Assembly: GCA_004154925.1 (NCBI GenBank)
Contig: QJNS01000171.1
Span: 62,001-126,000, forward strand
Direction: 5' to 3'
DNA: 64,000 nucleotides
Source of the DNA: Monosporascus cannonballus
Lineage: Eukaryota; Ascomycota; Sordariomycetes; Xylariales
Positions within the stretch are counted from its first letter, which is position 1. Every line of letters starts with the position of its first letter. Under the pieces are notes generated by a model, which made no database searches, was not told where the DNA came from, and saw only the letters and a list, made by a program, of their open reading frames with translations. Of this stretch, positions 24,031-36,544 are shown one piece after another. Made by a program: the position numbers and the translations under genes.

Positions 24031-25137
24031 ATGCCACCACGCATATACCTGCGCCTAAGCTGCCAGGCCGCACGCCGCGTCGCACGGTCATACTCGAGTG
24101 ACGCCGGGCCGCTGATCCGCGTCACGAACCTGCCTACCGCAAACACGGGCCACATCCGGGTCCTCGAGCTCAACAGGCCGTCCGCACGCAATGCGCTGTC
24201 GAAGGCACTGCTCGCCGCCCTGCGCGCCGAAGTAGAAGACGTCCAGGCGCAATACACATCGGACGGGCAGGAGATACCGGCACCCCCACGGTTTGGTGGA
24301 GCAGCAGGCGTGGACGAGAAAGGCCCGACGCGTGCACTGATCATCGCGAGCGCCGTGGACGCCAGCTTCTGCGCCGGTGCCGACCTGAAAGAGCGGCGAG
24401 GCTTCACGCCTGAAGAGTCAGTAGCAACCTCCACCCATTCTTTGATCCCGCAGGTAGCCGGCAATTTCCCCATTTGAGACCAGTGATTAACACCGAACCC
24501 CCGCAACGCCAACAGGACGGCCGAGTTCCTCGCAAACCTCCGCAACACATTCAGCACGCTCTCGGCACTGCCGGTCCCAACCATCTCGGCGATCGCGTCG
24601 CTGGCGCTCGGCGGCGGCCTCGAGCTCGCGCTGTCGACGCACTTCCGGGTTCTCGCATCGACGGCGACCGTTGGCCTGCCGGAGACGCGGCTCGGCATCA
24701 TCCCCGGCGCCGGCGGCACCTACCGGCTGCCGGCGCTGGTGGGCTTGCCGCGGGCCCGCGACCTCGTGCTCACGGGCCGCCGCGTCTCCGCGCCCGAGGC
24801 CTATTTCCTGGGCCTCGCCGATCGCCTAGTCGAGGTCGTGCCCGAGGACGAGCGCGACGCCGTGGGCGGCGGCGCCGACGGTGATGCGACTCCGGGCAGC
24901 GGCCCCGGGGGGATGCCGGAGCGCGCGCGCCGCGTCGCCCTGGCCGAGGCCGTGCGCATGGCCGGCGAGATCTGCGAGGGCGGCCCCGTCGCCGTCAGGG
25001 CCGCGCTGCAGGCGGTGAACTGGGCCAGGGAGGAGGTCGAGAACGCGATGTACGAGCGCGTTGTCAGGACCGAGGACCGGGACGAGGCGCTCGCTGCGTT
25101 TAAGGAGAAGAGGAAGCCCGTCTTCAAGGGCAAGTGA
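24031..25137 (+). CDS. mitochondrial enoyl-CoA hydratase/isomerase, methylglutaconyl-CoA hydratase-like
   Basis: Crotonase-fold enzyme that adds water to an enoyl-CoA; best fit is the AUH-like hydratase of leucine breakdown. Exons 24031-24416 and 24516-25137; the 99-base intron has donor GTCAGT, branch GATTAAC and acceptor ACAG, and rejoins as GFTPE-E-TAEFLANL, exactly as expected. Product 335 residues. The N-terminus (MPPRIYLRLSCQAARRVARS, then YSS) is a mitochondrial presequence. CAGADLKERRGF (114-125) and LALGGGLELAL (158-168) form the CoA/oxyanion region. LPETRLGIIPGAGGT (183-197) is the family signature; Glu165 and Glu185 are the expected acid/base pair. A Gly/Asp-rich insert near 255-275 is unusual. 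The start has context CCCACCATGCC. Confidence 0.92.
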
Positions 25138-27629
25138 GAAGGGTGTGTATGACGAGTATGAGGTCAGGCTATGCTATTCGAGGCAACGCGAAAGCGTCTA
25201 CATTACGTTTCTCCTTTTGTAGCTATCCAGGTACGAAATATACATAATGTCCGTAAGTAAATTGTACAGAGTTCTAGCCTTCAGCTACATTAAGTGCAGA
25301 TGTAGTTACTGAACCAGCGACCAAGACGTAGGCAGAGTTGGAAAGCGTACAAAAACCCTGCTCAAGCTAGAGAAGGAGACCGTAAGGGTATTGGAACCGT
25401 GAGTATTAGAGATTCCCCTAGCGGCTCCTTTAAAGACTGCTTTCAAGTAGTTTACAGAGAGACTTCAACAAGGCTCCATAGAGCCAAAGCGACAGTTAGC
25501 CACATTCCGCGATCCTCGCGGAAGCCTTCCAGACGTCATTCTCCTTATTTTATCTTCCGGCTCGACGCGATTGGGGTTAAATGACCCCGGAGTCGCGATG
25601 CTTTGCGAAGGCATTTAACTTGATATATGTAGCGGAGCAAGTATCTTTTTCTAGCAAGGCCTGAAGAAGTTCCGACGACAATTTCTCGGCGACTATCAAA
25701 GCACTTCGGCCATCAGACTCCGATACCCGATATAATCAGTAGACGCTGCATTCACTTCTTCTGAATGGAAACTCCTACAAAACCGTTTTGCAGAGATGCG
25801 CCTTTTTCGACCCATCCGAACGGCTGGCAATGGCTAGCAAGGTTCGGAACCTCTGTGGCTAATTTGACACCACCTCCTGGAGCAGGCCGCTTTATAATGG
25901 CATGTATTGTGAGTAGTCCCCCTACTATATCCCGTTTTCAAGGACGTCTCGGGAGCGGACTTGAGTGTCTCATCCCGAGACTTTCCATGGATTGTCTCCT
26001 GGGAACGTCCAGGCCTGAGCGAAACGTACTAAAAGGTAAACAGCTCGCTAGTGAGGGAAGTCGTTGAGAATTTTAACATTCTCACAGCTAAATATAAATG
26101 GAGTTGTTCGTTTGATGGCATACAGTACGTAACATCCCGATCTAATTATTAGCCTGTAAAGCGTGTCTCAGGGTTTGTTATAACTGCTTGCTTCCGAGAA
26201 CTTCCCCTTCTAGTTGCGCCAGCACGCGAAGATCTCCCGATAGAACCTAAAGAGGGAATTATAGACATGAATTTACAGAGAGGAAACGCATACACGCTTA
26301 GCCACAGCAGTGAGACGGGCAACCTCTATAGCGAGGAAGGTGCGTCGATGGATCGTCTCGAGACATTCTCACCGATAGACGCTACTGGGTTCATCGCCAT
26401 CCAGGCGATCCGTCTTAACGAGCAAGGCGAGAGCAAGATTGCTCAGGACACTCCTCTGACCAAGTCGTGAGGTGTGCATCTCTCTTCCGTGGGCCCAATA
26501 TCACCCGAGGTTCCCTTTAGAAATGCTTCGGTCAGCTACTTATCCTCGGTACACATTATCCTACAACCGACAATTGACAAAGTACGATCAACCACCTAGG
26601 TATTGGCAAGTAGACAGGGTCTTCGTTGCCGGTATACCGCTGTCCCAGTCTTTTATACTTCCGGTTGGTACTAGAAATTCCCTTCGACATGAAGGTTATG
26701 AGTTGGTATCCTCTGGAGACGCTCAGATGGGAGCGAGGTGGTAGCTTGGACTTTTGCATCAGGATGAGACACAGGTCCAAGCCTATGCTACCGGGTTGTG
26801 CATTGAGATTTCAGATAGCTTGGCACATGCCAGAGCTAAGAAGGGTTGACAAAAATATCGTTGACATGCAGAGACGCTCATTCGTGCCGCAAGAGGCGAA
26901 GTCCATACCTGGAAACTGCAAGCGATCTGCGTCAGTTCTGCGATAGGGCATTGACACGACGGGCACCACTGAAGCCTTCTAGGGAGCTCTTGACGACTAC
27001 ACATGCGTGGTAGGGCCGATCCATACTCCCAATTTGCTACCGAAATGAATGGGATATGTCTGCTCCCGCGGCCCGTGAGCATCGCAGGGAACCAGCTTCA
27101 AGTCTTGCTAAGACTGGGTACGCTGTTATGCAGATTGGGCTACATGTAGGGCACCTCTCCTATGGGGATTAGCCCCCCCGCCCCTCCAAGCAGCGGCTCC
27201 TGACTTTGCCTTTCCTTTCTCATTGGCCTGGTGGGATACCAACGATGTTTTGTGCGCTTGAGCTAAAACCCCCTTCTGGAATGGACAAAGATAAAGCCTG
27301 GGACGCAGATGACTAGGGACACACACGGATCGAATATAACTGGGAGCTGATAGTGAAGTTACTGATTCAAGCGAGAACCCCTTTCTTGTCGACATAAACT
27401 AACGGCTCTACGCAACGAACAGCATTTTATTGGGAAGATGATATCAAACTTGAAAGCTTGGATACCAAGTCCGTGGCCTATTTCCTTGGCCGCTCTCGCA
27501 ACTCCTTCTCTTAATATTTTAATCATTCCAGAAGCAAAGACTCTCCATTATTCCCATTACATATTACCAACACCGGGCTCCCTACCGATATGGTATCCTG
27601 CTGCATTGGATAGCTTCCAGCGATACCGC
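25138..27629. other. long intergenic region
   Basis: About 2.5 kb between convergent genes. Several 60-100 codon open frames occur, including one with an ATG at 26267 and one on the minus strand starting ATG at 27395. None has a recognisable motif, intron or paralogous support. I see no confident gene. Confidence 0.5.
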
Positions 27630-28978
27630 TTATCGTCCTAGGCGCATCGTCTCTTGGCCGGGAAGGGCGGTGAGCCCTGCGATCGGTCGTTAGTCATACG
27701 GCTCGCGACAGTGGTGCTTAGTCCATAAGAGGCGAGATGAACTTACAGCTGTCGATATCCTCCTTGACAGTGGGCTCGATCTTGCACTTGTTCTGGTCCG
27801 CAATAGTCTGAGTGGCGAGGGTCGGGCAGTTCACGTAGCAAGGGGTGCCCATGGTCCGCTGGAGCGCGTCATCCTTCCAGCCAAACAAGTAGTCGCCGTG
27901 GGTGCCATAGCCCTGGCTGTATGAAGTAACGTGTCAGCCGGCCATTGCTCTCCGGGACAAGTCATGCCTCTGTCTGTTTCTTGAAAGACTTACGTGTTGT
28001 CGAAAGACCAGACGAACGGCTGCGAGCCGTCCTCGGGCCAGTCCTCGGGATTGTTGAACTGCCTGGTGTCCCAGATGGTCTCGTACATGAGCTGCGGGAC
28101 GGGGACCGGGTGGAATTCCGGGCAAGGGCCCCTCGAGTCGAATGTGCCGCTCGCGGGATAGGACATGTGGGCCATGTGGTCGGCCGAGTCCAGGTTCTTG
28201 CCGTCCCAGCAGCTACGCAGCGTTAGAGGATAGTTCGGGGGCAAAGGATTCGATAGTCTCACGTGGGGAAGCGGATGTTAGCCATGATTCCGGCAGAGCA
28301 GTGCTTCTTAGGGAAATGCTTGGTCTCGGGGAAATGAGTGCCCGGGTTTTCCAAGCACGTGCATGTCACCTGGTGGAACTTCCGGGCGCCTTCGAGGGTG
28401 TCTGTCATAGGGTCGCCGATGATCATGCGGAATCCCTGGGCAGGTTAGAGTCCCCATCGACATACCGCGCGGGTGGGTGGACCTACCGGCTTGAAAGCGG
28501 TGACTTTCGAGTCTTGCTGGAAGCCTGCAAGACCATTCTGCATGTAGTACACCGTCATCCCGCCCTCCGCTCCCTCGAAGCTAACGTTGGGGATGATGGG
28601 GACCCGCTTGTAGGTGCCGTTGCGGGCGCGGAAGAAGAGCACGGCCGTCCAATAGTTGGACAGGTCCTCGGTGAACTGGCATGACGTGCAGGTGGACTCG
28701 CCCGGCATGTCCTTGGCGGAGTCCATGGTCTGGTTGAACGAGTTCTAGGGAAAGCGTCATTATTATTAGATCACTGTCACTCCGCTCATGTGTCTCTGTC
28801 TTAACGAATCTACGAGTATACGTACGCCGCCGATGATCTGATGCAGGTGAGGCGACGGCGCCACCCCGGGGTTTACCAGGGGGTCGAGACGGTCGATCAC
28901 GAGCTGCGAACATGAGAACCGGATGAGCGCTCGGGCGGGCGCCGCGAGCGCCAGTGCGGCTAGGGGCTTCCAGTACAT
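27630..28978 (-). CDS. secreted DUF1996-domain protein
   Basis: Six exons on the minus strand: 28978-28826, 28744-28487, 28435-28263, 28212-27994, 27916-27747, 27676-27630. Introns are 81, 51, 50, 77 and 70 bases with good donors (GTACGT, GTAGGT, GTGAGA, GTAAGT, GTAAGT) and CTAAC-type branch points. All phases agree, giving 339 residues. MYWKPLAALALAAPARALIR is a signal peptide. The DUF1996 hallmarks follow in order: FSCSQLVIDRLDPLVNPG, PSPHLHQIIGGNSFN, NGTYKRVPIIPN, GFRMIIGDPMTD, IRFPTCWDGKNLD and GYGTHGDYLFGWKDDALQ, ending DSWLTALPG. If the last intron is not used the protein would instead end SCKFISPLMD; the spliced end matches the family better. DUF1996 proteins are secreted fungal proteins of unclear function, some with WSC domains, absent here. 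Confidence 0.93.
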
Positions 28979-31335
28979 ATTGGTTGATAAACTGAGCATC
29001 GGCTGGGTTGCTATTTCAGAGCAGCACTAGTTCACCACTAAAACCGAATGGTAAGGGAGGTTGTAGAAAAGGGCGCGCGACAGGAGTCGTGGCCAGCCAC
29101 AGAGTTTTATCGATTTCTGACAACCAAGCCTAAGCCAACTGCCGGCATGATCAGAGGTGCATATTTCGCTGCTTCGTCGGAGGTTGCTTTGTATATTGGT
29201 CAGTATAATGACTGGGATACGACTGGATAATCGCTCTCCGTCGAATGTAGAGGCCAGGGGTTCGGCAAACTCGGTGCTTCTCGAGAAAGAGACGAAAAAT
29301 CTCAACCACTAGGTTGGTTCTTTTTCAACTGCCGGAAGGTGGTCGTTACAATAGTCAATCTCTTCAGTCTGCTTGACCTCGAACAGGGTATTAGCTGTTG
29401 TGGGGTTCATTCCGCTGGATGGTTGTGATCGGTGCGGCTATTTGACCCGGACCAATCGGGATCATAAGCCTGGAGGAGCATGTAAAGGAGTAGCAGAATC
29501 TAATAAGGCAAGTAATATATAATAGGCCAGACTCGATGGAGTTCCAAGATCTAGTCGACTAAGAGAACAAGTTGAGCACTAGAAGAGAGTGCATTCATGC
29601 ATGCAGACTTGTATGCTCGAATGCAAAATACCGGACAATCTGTTTTCAGTCTTCAGAAGGATCTATTAATAGAATTTTAACAAAACTGGGCAGTTATTAC
29701 CCATACGATGGCGATATGATCAGTGTGTTCTGACCACATAGGCTTGACCAGAGCCAGGTTCTTAAGGATGATCATTGGTAGGAAGATTTAATCAACGACT
29801 AGGCAGTGACTATTGAGGTGGAAAGGGCATGAGATGTGTAATATGTATAATACGGCCCATAGAACAGTGCAACGAACGGTGCTTGATTCTGCCCCTTAGT
29901 TGCCTCCAGATGGTTCGTCATGAATACCCCTTAATGTCTAATTAGTTATCGTGAGAGCTTCGCGCACTTGCGAATTTAGCAACGCAGTGTCACTCCATGC
30001 TATTTGAGCATAGCACAAAAGCTCGAATACGGTAGGGTAATGACATCTAGACGGTGTTACATGATAATATCGTGATGGAACGGGCTTATGGTGGTTGCGG
30101 TAGACGAAAGGATGACCAAAAAGGACTAACAATAGGCATGACGATACCAGGTCAACGCGTCACCGCGATCTACAGTAATATTTTGAAATAGCGCCTTAAA
30201 ATACCGGGATACTTTACTTGTACGGCTATGGTAGACAAGATGTGTTGAATCTTCTTTTTGGAATGGGGTTTAGATATCCGCCGGAATAGGAGTTGGAATA
30301 GGGGTAGCTAGATGACTCATACTTGTGTACATATACAGTCGCGTAGCCCGCAAGGTATTAAGACCGAGCACATAGTACCAAGACTTACGGGCTCGCCCTA
30401 TCTTTGGGGATTAGGACTCATCAAGTAGATAAGCTACCAAGCATATAGCATGGACTGTAAAAGTATACTTCTTGGCCCTCCTCAAAAGCGGTATAACAAC
30501 ATTCATGCCCGAAACCGAACCGGTTTAGTGGTACCTGTGGGCGAGTTGAATTCACATACGACATCAACATTCCCGCTGGGTGGACTTTTGTCATGGAAAA
30601 GGGCAACCCTAGCTAGGGTCTTCGGGTGATTGTTGTTCCTTTCCGAAGCCCTATATCAGTGGATCACCCACCAAGTGGGATCACCGCTTCCTAGCTTCCT
30701 ACAAGTCAATATACCCTCAAGAGCTGTGTAGCTGCTCCTTAGTAAGTGTGACAACTTTTCAACAAGAATATATAGAACGTATGAGGCCACTACTGCATTG
30801 GTGGCATAAACTAGTGCTTGGTAGGGATCTCTACCGTATGTAACAGCGTTTACCTTTCTTTAACTGTCGTCTTTTCTGTTGTTATTCTTGCCACTTTTCA
30901 ACATTTCTCGGCCAAGTCATGATTTCATGGCCGATATATATAGCAATATAAGTATTCTGTCGGGAAAACGCTAGGCTACCGAGTACTGCCGCTCTCAACC
31001 GCGAAGATAATTATGGTTTAAATCTTGTCAACTTCAAGCCCATCGGACGCTAACCTACTACTTACACTGTGACAACTCCTAAAGCTAGATAGATATTAAC
31101 AGTGTACGATCCACTTATGCGAATTCTGGGAATCTCCCCGAGTCAGAGGGCACATACAACACTTTGAATACCAGTCGGCATCCCGTTTGAGTTTTAGAGT
31201 CATTCCGCGTAGTCCTGTATATCTTGATGCCTTTCAATAAACCACTCTCTCTCTCTTCAGGCTCAATATCCTGCGTCAGTGTCATCCTCCAACGCTATAA
31301 TCCATATCCGGCTAGTTATCTATCCCATCAGCGAG
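28979..31335. other. long intergenic region
   Basis: About 2.3 kb without a convincing gene. It contains one copy of a dispersed repeat (30647-30754). The DUF1996 gene promoter should lie just above 28978. Confidence 0.5.
30647..30754 (+). repeat. dispersed repeat, copy 1
   Basis: Starts AGCCCTATATCAGTGGATCA and ends AGTAAGTGTGACAA. A similar copy lies at 39661-39772 in the same orientation, at roughly 80% identity by eye, 9 kb away. GC-balanced and not RIP-like. Class unknown. Confidence 0.7.
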
Positions 31336-32197
31336 TCAATCGCTGCTCGCATAATCGGGAAGTCCGAGATCTCGTGGGTCAGGCCTGGCTTCCTCCTCGT
31401 CTTCGAGGTCCGAAAGTCCATTCTCTCCTTCGGGAGGTATGAAATCATCACCCTGCAGCGGCTCAACGTCGGGTTCCGGCGCAGGGTTAGGGGCAAGGCC
31501 CATCCAATGATTGTAACGCGGCCCTGACGTTGGTCCCGCCGCGTTAGGTGCCGACGCTGGTGCCACTACGTTGTTATTCAAAATCCAGATGATGGTCGGG
31601 TTGACGAATTCCGTCGGCTGCAAATATGGAGGTGCATTTGGCCGAATATATCCGAGCTGTAGCTCGAGGTTGTTCATTTGTCCCCATGTCTGTAGGATGA
31701 GAGCAAGCTGGTCCTGGAAGTAGTTATTCTCTATGCCCATGGCCGCGTTCGGATCGTTTATGTCCTGTACGTAGAGTATGTCGAAAGCTCCGGCCGCGTG
31801 CAGACCATCGAAGATCTGCAGCAACCCTTCGACGCTAGGCAGGGCGACCCCTGCCTGATTTAACTGAGCTTGAATGCTGTCCCGAAAGGCAAACAAACCG
31901 CAGCGGAGAGCGGGTGCCGCATTGAATATTGTCCGGTGTCCGTGAGGGAACGACAGATTCAAGTAGGTTTGGAATTGTAAGCCCAAAGGATGATGAGGGT
32001 CGTTTTTGGCGGCGGCATAAGCGGCGGCATCGTCCTTCTTCCTCTTCGGTCCTCCAACCGGTGGTTTGCCGCCTGGTGGTCGTCCCGATGGTCGTCCCGA
32101 TGATCCTCTCGATGGTCCTCCAGATGGTCCCCCACCTGGTGGTCCTCCACCTCCGGCTCCTCCATTTCTGGCGTCCCCAGTTTGAATGGGTGCATCA
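31336..32197 (-). other. OTU-like C-terminal exon of the kinase gene
   Basis: This last exon is intact for 287 codons. It begins with a low-complexity linker of GGP/SGR repeats, then PKRKKDD (possible nuclear signal). A folded region with LRCGLFAFRDSIQAQLNQAG, YFQDQLALILQTWG and LELQLGYI follows, then IIWILNNN, NHWMGLAPNP and an acidic tail (SDLEDEEEARPDPRD). The Cys...His spacing and the 'QLALxLxxWG...LQLGYI...WI.ND...H(W)xGL' pattern recall a domain seen fused to fungal kinases. The peptidase assignment is tentative and needs a profile search. Confidence 0.5.
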
Positions 32198-34832
32198 CTA
32201 TAGTCATTATTAGGTGGCTGCTTGAGCACAACAGCTACAATCAGGAAATACGGGGCGCCTTGTCCAAGCCAAATGGCCGGAAAATGGAGGAACTGGGAAT
32301 CCCTTACTATAGCCATTTCTGAATCCACCTTCCCATATAGTCATCATCCCCCCATGGAACTTTTTCCTGTAGCCGTTCTTCGCCGCTTCCAGGAGCGTTT
32401 CTAGGGTAGGCCGATTGCCTGGCTTGTGATTCAGGCACTCGAAAATTGTGGTGCAAAGCTCTCTATCGACCCAGTCATAGTCTTTCTTGTCCGGATCGAG
32501 CAACCATGGACAGTACGAGACTTCTACTTCTTGCTGGTCAACGATATCATCGATAGTCATACCACTCAAAGGGGCATCGGAAAAGCGGGTTGTAGCTGCG
32601 GTTGAGGCGGTGTAGGGGGCGAGTGCTTGGTGATTAATATCCACATCACCTATCAAGTCGCATGAGAACCCGACAGCAACATGCTTTTTCGGAGCTGTAT
32701 TTGGACAACGTACTCATGCTATAGACCATACGTTCGTAGGCGCGCCATAATTTCCAGCTACCTCGTGGTCAGCACAATCGGGACCATTCGGGTCTGGATT
32801 GATGTGCTCCCATTCGGCACTGAATTGTTCCTAGAGTCGCAGAGTTAGCATACTTCTGTGTCCTAGTGATCTCACATTTGGATATGCTTATTGGCGCAAA
32901 AAATTCGTCCTTTGCCAGCCACTTATTGTTAAAGTAGTATTCGCTTGAATATATCAGCTGACATGCTCCCTCTACCACTCCGGGGCGGGAATACATACTT
33001 GCGCTTCTGAGGCTTGACGATTTGCGAATGCCCAAAGTCCGCAACCTAGTCGTTCGTTAGCTAGTCTCCCCCTAACATGTGTTGGTCTAGTTTACTTTTA
33101 GTCTTGGAATGATTTCGTGCTCACCCGGCAATCTATCCGGTCGTGGAGCTACGAAGCGAAAGTTATCTGGACGCTCGGTCGCGGCCGTCTGGGCCTTGGC
33201 CTTGAGCTCGCTATCCCACTCTGCCAAAGCCCCCGGATCAAGCTCAAGGTCACCTATAAATACTAGAAGGGCGTTAGACCTTTACTACCGCTCTGGGTTG
33301 TACGCGCACCGTTTAGAGGGTCGAGATCGAAATGCACCATCCTTTGACGTCTCCACCTCTTTTCAGCAGGTGGAACCTCTTCGTTGAGATCGTCTGGCTG
33401 ATATCTGATTTCGACAGCAGGGTAATCCTCTTCTTGATAAGGGATTAGGCCGAGCCCCAGAAGATCTCTTAGCATATGGTTTGCTTTGGCCCTTTGGTAA
33501 TTGAATTGGCCTTTGAATATTTCTTCTGGTGACACGCGATTTGGGTGGAACTTTCGAGGTGGTCATTCCATGCCAACGCAGGCTGCGTGGCATCGCATAG
33601 TTAGTAAATAGCCTCTAAGGATCTCTTTCAATGGTCGGAAGGGGTGAGCCAAGGAAATCGAGGGTCTATGTACTGACCCCTAACCACTACGGGACATAGA
33701 TATGATTAGCCAACTTCTGTCTCAACAAACTACGACTATCTGGATATTCAACTTACGGCACAGCCAAAAGGCCCAAAGCACTCTATTGGGCACTCTCCCG
33801 TTGGTCTCCTTGTCCTCGGTCAGCTTGTAGATGAGATTCGCAAGGTCTCCATTCTCGACATACTCAAGAATCGTGAAATCTCTCCTCGCTCTGTCGCGGC
33901 GGGCAAACTGAGGATGATAATACTTATCCAGTATTTCTTCTTGTCGTGCTTCCCACCTGGCGGTTCGTTCATCTATTTGCGCCCGGGTTAGGCTTTTTCT
34001 CTCTGTTCTTGCTCTTGGGCGGGTATAATCGATGCTCTCATCTCCGCTACTGTCGCCGTCGACGCTGGAATCGTCACCAGGAAGGGGCACGATAAGTTCA
34101 TCCTTGGGTGCCTTCTTGCCGACGTCCCAGCGGTTGATCACCTGAACACAGTGAGCCGACTTCGCCAATTTCTAGCTTGGTGCTAGCAGATCTTAGTGTT
34201 CTTCAAATGCCGACAGTCACGGCCTACGGACCTTAGTCTTTAGTCCCTCGAGTATCATAACGTCGTTTTTCCAACCACGTAATGGGAATTTGACGGCAAT
34301 ATCCCGAACGTGGGGTTGACTCTTTCCGGGCCTAGTGAATTGATAATGCAACACAATTCCGTTGCCCCCAAACCCAAGCGGCTTTTTCAGTGCGTATCGT
34401 GGTGGTCCTACAGTGCGCCCAAGATTAACAACGTCTCATCATGAAAGCGAGGGAACTTCGAGACTTGTTCGAGAAGTTACATCTCCGGTGAGGTGCTGAA
34501 TTAGGCGGGGACAAGGGAGTAAAGCTCCATGGCTCCATGATCCACTCACCTCCAAACCAGTCTCTGATCTCTCTATAGCGGTTCTGGGCTTCTCTGCCAG
34601 ATGGGTCGTTGCTAGGGTCAATTGAAGCGCCGGCAATATTTCTGACCCGGAGTCTGGGACCGAGATATCGCCTGGGAACCCATGGCCCCACATCTTGGAA
34701 CTTGCGTGGCCTGCCGGGCCGTGGGATTTGCTGATGCAAATAGACCGGGCGTGCTGCTATTTCCTGAGCTCTAGTCCAACTGCTTGGGCCTTTCCCAACT
34801 GCCCTGTAGTAGTGGAACTTCAAGTTCTCAAA
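31336..34832 (-). pseudogene. protein kinase with C-terminal OTU-like domain, carrying disabling lesions
   Basis: Minus-strand exons inferred from splice sites and kinase motifs: up to 34832-34550, 34407-34232, 34171-33757, 33582-33310, 33262-33096, 33045-32999, 32943-32892, 32830-32308, 32197-31336. Kinase motifs in order: glycine loop LGFGGNGIV, AVKFP, hinge ILEYVENGDL, catalytic loop VHFDLDPLN (HFD for HRD), metal site VADFG, then EYYFNNKWLAKDEFFAPEQF. The last exon junction restores KWLYDAP. After a Gly/Pro/Arg-rich linker comes a domain with LRCGLFAFRDSIQAQL and a final NHWMGL, like the Cys and His boxes of OTU-type papain folds (inference). Lesions: in-frame TGA at 34835-34833, 33565-33563 and 32716-32714; donor AT instead of GT at 32891; one base missing from a G run (C run 32348-32353 on plus). 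No initiator ATG is found. Signalling role if active; now probably dead, or the assembly has errors. Confidence 0.72.
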
Positions 34833-34835
34833 TCA

Positions 34836-36054
34836 CAGCTCGTTAACAAAGTCCGCCCTCTCCGTTGCAAACCGAATAACCTCTTCGGAGAACCGACACA
34901 AATAAGATATAAGTCAATTATATCGATGGCAGCTCTGAGTATGCCTGGATTGCTGAGACAGACGCCTCCGCCTTGCGAGACAGAAGACATCTCACCCACA
35001 GGGCCCGATGATCGGGGTCCGGATATGGTAGTTCAAGCCATTTTGCTCACTGAAAACAAAACGGACAAGGACGAGAGGTGACGCATGCCAACTCATGGTC
35101 AAATTGTAATTAAACAAAGAGTGCCGGCTCGCAAGCCCATTCAGGGGAAGAGTATTATGTAGGAGCTTCGCAAGCCCCACAATACTGCAAACGACATGTG
35201 CAGATGAACCCGAAGTTTCGACTCGAGTCGAAATATCGTAAGTACTGCAAATTACGGCATACCTAGCGACCAAACGAGACGTAAAGATACCATCTGAGCG
35301 CACAAGTAGGTAACACTTGCGATGTTAGGCTCTCATGCCCAGATGAAGCTGCAAAGCTAAGGCTTTCCGGCATATCGTGAGTAGAACGCTGGTGTACCTG
35401 CGTGAAACCCCGTCATATAACTCATGAGGAAAAAGCGCTACTACAAGAAGCACTCGGAGCTCGATATTAATGGGTCCACCAATAATCCATTTACCCATTG
35501 GACAACGTATCTGACGATGGTATCTATTCTTCTTATGGAAGCTCTAGGCCCACTATTAACTTCATCCGAATGGCGTCATACTGCTGAAGCAAAAAGGCCT
35601 AGCCTTGGCCCTGATTTTGGACGATCATTTGGCGATGGGGAGCTGGTAGGTATACAGGAATTCGAATTAGGAATTTCGGCGTCTTAACTTTAGGTATGTA
35701 CTGTACAACACTATCGCGGGCTAGCTCAAGTTTAGTACTCAGCGGAAGTCACCGCTCACACATTTCGTTGCAGGTAGTACTTTTTATAGGTCGCTGGTCA
35801 TAACTCCAGATGTGCATCCCCACCAGACCCTCAACTCGGTGGCTATGACATCACCAGGCAATCATCGTTGTTCAACTGTATTAAATTGGCCACCTCTCAA
35901 ACATTTCATAAGTGCTTCGTCTCACAGAAACAGATACAACCCAGCTACACCCCCAAAGCGAAGCGAACCTTTCACGAACAATTTCAATCTATATACGCAT
36001 ATATTCATATCGAGAACTTCGAGTTTCCCCCAGATATCCCTCCTCAGAGCTATC
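34836..36054. other. intergenic region
   Basis: It contains the upstream end of the decayed kinase frame, which runs back to about 34900 as RFSEEVIRFATERADFVNEL before a TGA. The promoter of the LEA-like gene also lies here, with TATATA at 35991, about 60 bp before its ATG. No other gene seen. Confidence 0.5.
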
Positions 36055-36544
36055 ATGTCTTATACCTCAGAGATCGCTGCTCGCCGAATGGCTCTCCTCG
36101 CCAGAGCTTCCTTGGCCCAGGCGCCGCGGCAATTTAGCACAAGCACCGCCGCCCGGAAGTCCGCTACGGAGACCGTGAAAGATAGCTTGAAGCAAGTCGA
36201 CCGCAAGGTCTCGGACAAGCTGGTCGATGGCATCAACGTTGGCTGTAAGTCTACCCCTCCTTCCCAACCCCTGCAAAGCTTTTCAGTTACCGTCCACGTG
36301 TGTGAACTTTGAGAGTCGGCGATTCTAACTCATGTCTTCAATAGCGGCCGCCGCACAGAAGGTCGCCGGCGTCGCGGAAGCAGGCGGCAGCAAGGCGAGG
36401 GCCTCGGCGGAGGAGCTTCGCGGCGAAGCCAAGGGCAAGGCGTCCGAGCTACAGGGTGAGCTACAGGGCAAGGCTTCTGAGCTGAAGGGCGAGGCTAAGG
36501 GTGCCGCCAAGGAGGCCGAAGGCAAGATCAAGGGCTCTGTATGA
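36055..36544 (+). CDS. LEA-like mitochondrial protein
   Basis: Exons 36055-36244 and 36345-36544; the 100-base intron has donor GTAAGT, branch TTCTAACT and acceptor ATAG, spliced in phase 1. Product 129 residues. The N-terminus is rich in Arg/Ser/Ala (ARRMALLARASLAQAPRQFS, then TSTAARK), a mitochondrial presequence. The second half is lysine/glutamate/alanine repeats in an 11-residue-like rhythm (ELRGEAKGKASELQGELQGK, ASELKGEAKGAAKEAEGKIK), typical of LEA group 3 or CsbD-like stress proteins that are disordered until dried or bound to membranes. Likely protects the mitochondrial matrix during desiccation or heat stress; inferred from composition only. A TATATA box about 60 bp upstream fits an inducible promoter. 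Confidence 0.85.

Noticed and set aside
26267..26470. 67-codon open frame with ATG
   Set aside because: No motif, intron signal or homologous pattern; not distinguishable from chance in a 2.5 kb intergenic region.
32886..32891. U12-type AT-AC intron in the kinase gene
   Set aside because: The intron starts ATAAGC, not ATATCC, and ends in TAG; it looks like a standard GTAAGC donor with one mutation.
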